Below are positions 57,572 through 64,000 of a stretch of DNA of 64,000 nucleotides, piece after piece. The stretch is from assembly GCA_036936605.1 (NCBI GenBank), contig JAUPFV010000005.1, positions 229,739,770-229,803,769 on the forward strand, written 5' to 3'. The stretch comes from Limnanthes douglasii subsp. nivea (lineage: Eukaryota > Streptophyta > Magnoliopsida > Brassicales > Limnanthaceae). The notes beneath the pieces are model-generated. The model saw nothing but the letters and a program-made list of their open reading frames with translations. It was not told the origin of the DNA and did no database searches. The position numbers and the translations under genes were made by a program. Each line of letters opens with the position of its first letter. Position 1 is the stretch's first letter.

Positions 57572-59250
57572 TCATAGTATTTCCTCCAAGATGGTCAATG
57601 ATTCAAAGAAATTGATCAGTCCGGACACCGTCCTGGTTTGTTCTGTTATGACCCCTACCTTATTTCGAGTTGGATAAGGAGCCAGGTACTCAGAATCAAC
57701 ATCAAATCTTTCAAGAATCACCATTGCCCCTTCTTGAGCAGATATTCCAGCATTTTTTGTAGGGCCCGTCCGAGGAGCATTGTCAGGCCTATTTCCACTT
57801 CTTCTTTTGATATAAGATCCCAGTTTGCCTATTTCAATAAGGTTCTGCACTTCCTGTTTCAATGCTATGCAATCTTGAGTGTTATGACCTATATCATTGT
57901 GATATTGGCAAAAACAAGTATTTCGACTTTCTTTAGTAGACTGCAAGGCTGTCGGTTTCCGGAAATGGACTTCGTCTTTAGTCATATCATAGATTGTGGC
58001 CATATTCTCCCTTAACTCTGCAAACCACTCCGGTTGAACCCAAAGACCTCTTTTACCTCTTGGCTGTTGGCTCTGAGCGTGATTCTGTTTGGACTGAGTT
58101 TGTTTAGTCTGGTTGGATCCTCGTCCGGTCTCCTTAACCTTGTATCCAGAATGGTTAGCAGCCGGAGGGGCTGTTGTGGTGGACCTCACTTGACGGTGCA
58201 CCCTGGTTTTCTTGGTTTCTTCCATATTAATATATTTCCCCACTTGATTCAACAGGACACCTAGGTCATAGCTTTCTTCCTGGTCACCGAATCAGCCAAG
58301 TTCCCAGGATTCAACCCTTGTCTTAGAGAAGCAATTGTCACCTATTCGAAGCAATCTAATAATCCGTTCTTTGTATTCACAAATCGACTTATATAATCCT
58401 TTAGAGACTCGTTTGGTTATTGGCCATAATGGATAATGGTATCTCTATTTCCCTTCACCTCTCCACTTCCAATAAATTGCCTTTGGAAGGTAACCCAGAA
58501 TGTATCAAAGTATCTAATACATCATTAGGGTAACCTATTATACCACTTAAGATAACTTCCCGTAAAATTTTGAGAGAAGGCTCTGCACAAAAGTTTTCAT
58601 CATCATCAAAATTCATCATGAAATTCTTGAATTGCTCCAGATGGTTGTCCGGATCTCGACTTCCATCATACTTCTCCATTTTGGAGCTGTCAAATCTTTT
58701 GGGTAGGTTTCCGGACAGTATTTGGTAGACAAAGGTGACTGTCTCCAATTCTTATTATGACTAAAGACTGTATCTTCATTAGGTGTTGCGAAAATACCTG
58801 GTTCAGTTTGAAACGCAAAATAATCCATGTCTATCCTTCTTTCTTGAATACTTTTTTATTAACTTCATCTTTTTTCTAGATCTCCCTTCATCACTACTTG
58901 ATGACAAAAATTTCTCCAACTCAGCCTCATTCGAAGAGCTACTGGAGGACTCAGAATCTACACTTTCAACAGGCTTAGACCGATATATCTTCTTAGAGCT
59001 GAGATGAGTCTTTTTTTTAACTCAGATGAGTCTTTATTGATGGATCATTCTCCCCAGGATTGTCAGTATGATGAATAGATGACGTCCCTGAATTCTCCCT
59101 GATATCATTCTCTGCTTGTTTTATGGCCCTTAGTGCTTCTATCTCTGCTCTCAACTTGTCGCGCTCCTCTACAGTGTATTCCTTGTTTTCCCTGACCGTT
59201 TCCACCACAAGAGGTGGAGTACCTTGGTCGTTCGGATCTATCAAAACTGG
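57572..59250 (-). pseudogene. Element J gag
   Basis: N-terminus near 59244 (IDPNDQGTPPLVVE; the expected ATG is TTG), helix VEERDKLRAEIEALRAIKQAEND, then the capsid block at 58455-58828 (TEPGIFATPNEDTVFS, KMEKYDGSRDPDNHLEQFKN, MMNFDDDE) and the C-terminal part at 57572-58252 with a Gln-rich linker and an intact knuckle C-x2-H-x4-H-x4-C reading CQYHNDIGHNTQDC. Frameshifts near 58260, 58550 and 58850. Compare A, whose last knuckle Cys is Ser. Confidence 0.88.
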
Positions 59251-59293
59251 TTCTTTTTACTAGTTTTGAATGTAAAATGCAGGCACCTTCGTG

Positions 59294-59312
59294 CTCCCAC
59301 TGTGGTCGCTAA
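59294..59312 (-). other. Element J primer-binding site
   Basis: TTAGCGACCACAGTGGGAG on minus, two bases inside the 5' LTR; one G to A change from the TTGGCGACC form of A. Confidence 0.8.
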
Positions 59313-59314
59313 TT

Positions 59315-59669
59315 TGGTTTGGTTTATTTTGGTAAAGTGTTTTGGTAAGTTTGAGGTATTTTGTGTTTAGTGTGAGGATTAGTGAGATAATTAAGCAGCC
59401 TACTTGTATTAAATGTTAATCACCCTTATTAATGAGAGTGGTTGTGGCTATTTATACTCTTTAATTAATGACCCATGGGCTTACCGGGTCAAGTTGTGAA
59501 AAATTGGTCAAGTTTAAGAACCCATTAGTCTTTAAGTAGATTAGAAAATAACTTAGTCAAAAAGTGTTTTACATTTGTCCTGTTCGGATTTTTCAGTGGA
59601 GTGATATAGTCTGAATTACCCCTGTCCGGTTTAAGTGGTGGGTTGTGTCTGAAGTATCCAAACTCATCA
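59315..59669 (-). repeat. Element J 5' LTR
   Basis: 355 bp, TGGTTTGGTTT...ACTCATCA on plus, followed by ggtct. The minus TATA reads TATAAATAG (plus 59448-59456), equivalent to the A LTR TATA. Confidence 0.92.
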
Positions 59670-59674
59670 GGTCT

Positions 59675-60055
59675 AACCTTTAAGTACCTCATTTTTAGAG
59701 GATTTGATACCTTTTTCTCTTCGAATCATCATCTTTCGTTCTCTCACCTTCTTTTTGTTTGTCATCTATTGAAACGTATGACGATTCAAAGGCTGCTTTC
59801 TTCGAAGTTCCAAGTTCATCCTTATTGTGTGACAGACATTTTCCCTGGGGGCTCAGTGGTAAAGGGAATGGTTGGATTTGTGGTATTTGAAGCTTCTAAA
59901 AATCCGGATTACTTCTTGATTGGAGGCCACAAACCATAATATGTCGTTTGACTTATAGTCAACGGTCTTGGCTCTGCATCTAACCCAACTTCCTTTCTCT
60001 TCTTAGATATTTTGTTTATAAAAACTCAATCTAGAGCAGTAAACTTTTTAGGCAT
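59675..60055 (-). pseudogene. Element N antisense ORF, N-terminal part
   Basis: ATG at 60055 on minus opens MPKKFTALD, then ISKKRKEVGLDAEPRP and TTYYGLWPPIKK, followed by a DDDSKRKR-like basic stretch. This parallels the N-terminus of aORF I (FEERKVVGLYTEPEP, FYYGTWPPTK, GSSSKRKR). A minus TATA box TATAAATAC (60216-60224) lies about 165 bp upstream. J inserted here; the rest of the gene is not found on the other side of J. Plus-strand element, aORF on minus, as in A. Confidence 0.65.
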
Positions 60056-60506
60056 GAACAAAGTATACACGAAGAGTAAAAATGGTGGAAGAAAAATATT
60101 TGAGAGATAACTTGAGAAGCCACATACAAAAACATTTCTCTTTATAATGCATCTATTTTTTTTCTCTCTCTCTAGATTATGAAACGAACAACTCCAAATC
60201 ATGAAAAGTACCAGAGTATTTATAGGCAGTTCTGGGCTCCCAACAGTCACAAAAGGCTAAGCAGACGAAAGGTTTTTTTTAACTATTGAGTGCATATGTA
60301 AGATGAAGAGTCCCAGAGCTCTTCTACCAATAATTTGAAGAACATGTATATGAGAGATAATTAGAGTTTTCTGACACGTCAAGTCACCTACAGGTCAACA
60401 ATTCGTGGAATAAGGTAACCGATTGGATGAAGACGATATGGTAAAGTGAGTCGGACATCTCCGATGAGCCCTCCAAATTTAATCCTCACTCAGACATCTT
60501 CGTAAG

Positions 60507-60839
60507 GACTAGAGGGCTACTGGTAAGGGTGAGATTATCCAGACTATGGGTCGGTTCGGTTAAATATGAAGTTAATTTGGCTTTATGAAAGTCTTGTAAA
60601 GTTGACCTAACAAATTTGTAACATTAAGGGTATTTTGTGTAATATTTGGTAACTATGGTTGAGATTAGTAAAATAGTGGGGTGAAATGATTTTAAATGGA
60701 TTAACAATGTGGTTTTTGGGTCTACCATAAAGCAACATTATCTTTTAGGAGAAGGGTGCACAATTATTACTTTATTATTATGTTTGTCAACTTTATATCG
60801 AAGATTCGTACTCTATATCAAAAATCTTTGGAGTTATCA
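60507..60839 (+). repeat. Element N polypurine tract and 3' LTR
   Basis: gagggctac (60512-60520) is a PPT-like tract of the form seen in the other elements; the LTR starts TGGTAAGGGTG at 60521 and probably ends GTTATCA at 60839. It aligns with the E LTR (28895-29266, minus), so E and N are the same family. Only this end of N is in the window. Confidence 0.6.
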
Positions 60840-61218
60840 TGTATATGTACACAATGATCACATGTCCCATCGATCATTAGTATATACATAATTTCTGATA
60901 TTATTTCACCATAAAACTTTTTAGGTTATTTATTATATACTTTTTTGAGTCATATAATAACCTAACAAGTTATAGGAGAGAAAAAAAATTATTTGATTCA
61001 CGTAAACCTTCTCGGTCTTTGCACTTTAGAGGGCTACTTATCAATTCCCGACATATTAGTAAATTACTAGGCTCAAACTAAGATTATGGTCATGAGCTAA
61101 CTGGTATAAGCCCGCCTGACTGTGAGACCAACTGGTCGAATAGAGATGAGTGGCTAGTTTAAAGATATTATGATATAAATCGGTCTCACATAACTTTTAA
61201 TTTTTTATGAAATTATAG
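60840..61218. other. AT-rich spacer
   Basis: No gene or repeat recognised. It separates the N LTR from the LINE. Confidence 0.4.
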
Positions 61219-62723
61219 AATCACCAAACCTCGAAAGGATGGACTTCTCCAAGAAAGCCCACCTTGATCTTGATTTCTCGATCAAATCAGTCTGATCTCA
61301 TCAACAATTGCTCTTTCTCGTCTCAAGGAAAGCTCTCTCATTCACCCCCAAATCAGAAAACACAGCCTCACGAAACATCTGAAATCACAGAAAATCATCA
61401 ACCCTTGCTCACAAAAAACCAAACTCAGCACAAAATCGATTATGAAGTTTCATATTTCTTCATTCGAGGAGCAAAATCGAGACTGATAGCAAGCAAGATT
61501 TTCTTATGGGTCTCAGAATCTGTCGAATGAAACACCCAAAACATCAGATTAGAGAAATCAGAATCAAGAAATCAATCCAAAGATACAATTTCTCAAACAC
61601 GGAGTTAAGTGAAGTGCATGCAAACTGAGGGTTTCAGAGAATGAAAGTGGAAGCCAACGAAGAATGAAGATCTTTCATCAACCATTCAAAGCAGGAGTTT
61701 CCACCACTGAAGAAATCTAACTCAAGGATGGAGAACGTATTTCCACCGATGATATCAAACCCGATTTTTGAGTCAAGTCTTCATGCTCGAGAAAGCAGCT
61801 CAAAAATAAAATCATACGCAAACATGGTAGGAGGAGGATCAAGAAATGAGTTCATGCACATCAAGGTCAAATATGAGGAACATGAAGATTATAAATCTGT
61901 GCAATTCTAGATTTCAGATAGGTTTTCTTTAACTGTAATTTCTAAAACAACATTAATTGCCAAGTTTTCATTTGAGAGTCCGACTCTCAATGAATTCAAG
62001 GCATAGATTACATCATTAAGATTCCTAGGAGCATGTAGTATTTACAAATGGGATTACAGAAATTTCTTTGTAGAATTATAAATGCTAGAAGATGTTAAAA
62101 CTTTAGGGAAAAAACTATTCGAACAACAGGAAACTTTACATATAGAATACTAAAATGGACACCAGGTTTTCACCCCAAAAAGGAGTCTCCGGTGACTTAT
62201 TTTTGGATTTCACTGCCTAAAATACCTGAAATATTGTACAACCTAGATTCAATCACTCATATTGCTAAGTTAATTGGATTTCCCTTAGCAGTATGAGTTC
62301 CTAAAAACAATATTTCAAGTTATACTATGTGTAAAGCATGGATCTTAGCTGACATCTCTAAACCTTTCCCTCTAAATAATTTGGATAAGATTTGGGAAAA
62401 AGTATGGCGACTGGAAAGAAATTTCATACTTAAACAAACCTTTTTACTTTAAAAATTGCAAACACATTGGACATCTGGAAAAACATTGTAAAAAGGAAGA
62501 CTTTGAGCAAACAATGAACAAAAACACAAACAACAAAGACATTAAAAAAATCCAATCCAAACTTCATTCAAAAGAAGTTTGGATCCCAAAAACAAACCCT
62601 GAGATTGATAAGGAATCACAAACAAAAGAACATGACAAAGAATCACGAGCAACTGAAATTGAAAATGAAAAGAATAAAGTATTAGAAGCAGTAACAAACA
62701 ATGAAGAACAAATAAAAAAATAA
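61219..62723 (+). pseudogene. LINE (L1-type) ORF1, decayed
   Basis: A leader or poorly conserved N-terminus (61219-61727) is followed by MENVFPPMIS (61728), a SYANMVGGG block typical of plant L1 ORF1, and a DUF4283-like RNA-binding region at about 61920-62400: FSLTVISKTTLIAKFSFESP, LGACSIYKWDYRNFFV, FHPKKESPVTYFWISLP, LYNLDSITHIAKLIGFPLAV and CKAWILADISKPFPL. A zinc knuckle lies at about 62448-62490 reading FKNCKHIGHLEKHC, in which the first Cys is Phe. Then a Lys/Glu-rich tail. Stops and frameshifts at 61908, 61996, near 62080 and 62296. ORF1 protein coats LINE RNA. Confidence 0.78.
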
Positions 62724-63057
62724 AGAAGAAAGTGTAATAAGGGAGAACATTCTAATTTTCCATCAATTTAATGAACCACCTGAAGTTTCTGATAAAGATA
62801 CAAATGATGCCATATAAACAATGAACCTAGGAAACTCATTTAATATACTTAATGAATAAGAATTAGAAGAAATAACTGCAACAAAGCATGATTCCCCCAC
62901 TGATTAGCGCAAACCTCAGCCTCTCTCAATCACATGCACATAAACAATCTAAAAAAGACTTAATTAAGAATCCTCTAAGAAAGTCATCAAGAGCTAAAAT
63001 ACTGATCAAAATAATGAAACCCAAAGGAATAATAAGATCCTCAAAACAACCTTTAAA

Positions 63058-64000
63058 ATGACTATAGTTATATTACACTGGAACGCTAAAGGAATAGGGA
63101 ACCAAAAACAATAAGAAGAATAAAAAATATTGTCAAAAAATTCTAAACTGATATCATAGCTCTACATGAACCTATGATATCAGCTAATAACTTACAATCA
63201 ACATGTAAAAAACTTGGTTTTGAGTCACATTTTGCAAACCTTAACAATAAAATTTGGATTTTCTGGAAAAATGGTTTTAATATCAATATACAAGACAATT
63301 CTGAACAACTTATTAACACTATGATAAGTCATACTTCTACAAACATAGTAGTTCTGCTTACCATAGTCTATGCAAAATTCACTCGATCCCATAGAGTGCC
63401 TGTATGGGATCAATTAAGAGCCACTTCTGGCACATACCTACCTTGGCTTGATACAATCTCCAATGCAAGTGAGCAGCTATCCTGCTCCATTATTTTCACT
63501 AAAAGTATGGATTATTTTAACAACATGACCTTCGACTGTAGACTAGGAAAAGTACCATCACTTAGATTTCAAAACATGTGGTTGAAACATGAAGATTTCC
63601 TCAATACTGTAGAAAACAACTGGTCTAAACATCTTGAAGATTACTCTCATATTTACACTTTTTGGTCCAAACTAAAAAGACTTACAAAACATTTAAAAGT
63701 TGGAATAAAAATGTTTATGGTAATGTTTTTTACAGTATAAACAAAACTGAAGAAGAGACTAAAATAGCTGAAACAAAGGTAGAAGAAAATAAGAGCCCAA
63801 AGAATCAATCTAATCTGTCTAATCTTAATGCTCTACATCTATCTTTACTTGAAAGAGAAGAAACATTTTAGCAACAAAAGAGCTATGTAAAGTGGTTAAA
63901 AGATGGGGATAACAACACTGCAATCTTCCATAATTAAGTAAAAAAAGAACTAGAAACATAATAAATGGTATTTAAATTAATGATAAATGGATTGAAGATG
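63058..64000 (+). pseudogene. LINE ORF2, endonuclease part, decayed and cut by the window end
   Basis: ATG 63058 opens MTIVILHWNAKGIGN, the start of the apurinic-type endonuclease (WNxxGxGN). After frameshifts, 63174-63740 has NLNNKIWIFWKNGF, VVLLTIVYAKFTRSHRVPVWDQL and TYLPWL; then the GDFN block is missing and the frame jumps to a DYFNNMTF stretch, so a deletion within the endonuclease is likely. Downstream are PSLRFQNMWLKHEDFLNTVE, FKSWNKNVYGNVF and the linker SYVKWLKDGDNNTAIFHN before RT, which lies outside the window. It would nick target DNA for target-primed reverse transcription. Confidence 0.8.

Larger units (their letters stand above)
49318..59669 (-). mobile_element. Element J: full-length but defective Tat-lineage gypsy element
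   Basis: LTRs 49318-49674 and 59315-59669, about 92% identical by eye, flanked by ggtct on both sides (49313-49317, 59670-59674). Minus strand: gag, protease, RT, two RNase H domains and integrase; plus strand: antisense gene. A SINE has split the integrase. Layout and sequence are close to element A. It inserted into the antisense gene of element N. Confidence 0.95.

Noticed and set aside
59643..59939. Plus-strand ORF after element J
   Set aside because: It begins inside the J LTR and lies opposite the element N antisense ORF, which matches aORF I.

Overview
This is nuclear DNA of a flowering plant, most likely a eudicot. The evidence is a small island of spliced plant genes (a DUF1666 protein, a DUF679/DMP membrane protein closest to the DMP8/DMP9 type, an eight-cysteine secreted protein and a conserved MVYFHSS-type membrane protein) embedded in layers of Ty3/gypsy LTR retrotransposons of the Tat lineage, plus an L1-type LINE and a tRNA-derived SINE. 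I cannot name the species.

Layout. 1-29266: a nested stack. The outermost element, E (minus strand, its left end outside the window), was split in its gag by element B (822-28519, minus). B was hit twice: by element C (8032-15386, minus, TSD ggtcg) in its protease and by element A (16516-26959, plus, TSD ccatt, LTRs about 98.5% identical) in its gag. 29267-31450: a decayed minus-strand gypsy remnant, F. 31451-33201: AT-rich spacer. 33202-39013: the gene island, three genes on plus and the DMP gene on minus. 39941-48929: decayed gypsy material (remnant G with a foreign fragment M in its gag, then the antisense gene of a further element I). 49318-59669: complete element J (minus, TSD ggtct) carrying a SINE in its integrase; J sits in the antisense gene of a plus-strand element N whose 3' LTR is at 60521-60839. 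61219-64000: a decayed LINE running off the window.

How the parts work together. A, B, C and J share one plan: LTR, PBS, gag with a Cys-His-His-Cys knuckle, aspartic protease, RT, integrase with a HHCC finger and DDE core, then a long 3' internal region with an antisense gene (aORF) encoding roughly 900-960 residues (Ser/Pro-rich N-terminus, a conserved central domain, a C-terminal coiled coil), and finally PPT and LTR. Where the region survives (A, J), pol also carries a second RNase H. RT, RNase H and integrase would make and insert the DNA copy. The aORF role is unknown.

Most striking signal. In every family where it can be read, the aORF has a TATA box about 92-102 bp upstream of its start, and in A, C, I and J a short phase-1 intron of 73-88 bp sits at the same codon; B keeps a decayed trace. 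So each element appears to carry a separate, spliced, reverse-oriented gene, whose intron would survive retrotransposition because it is only recognised on the antisense transcript. All elements are defective; A has near-identical LTRs but a heavily broken polyprotein, suggesting it was moved in trans.
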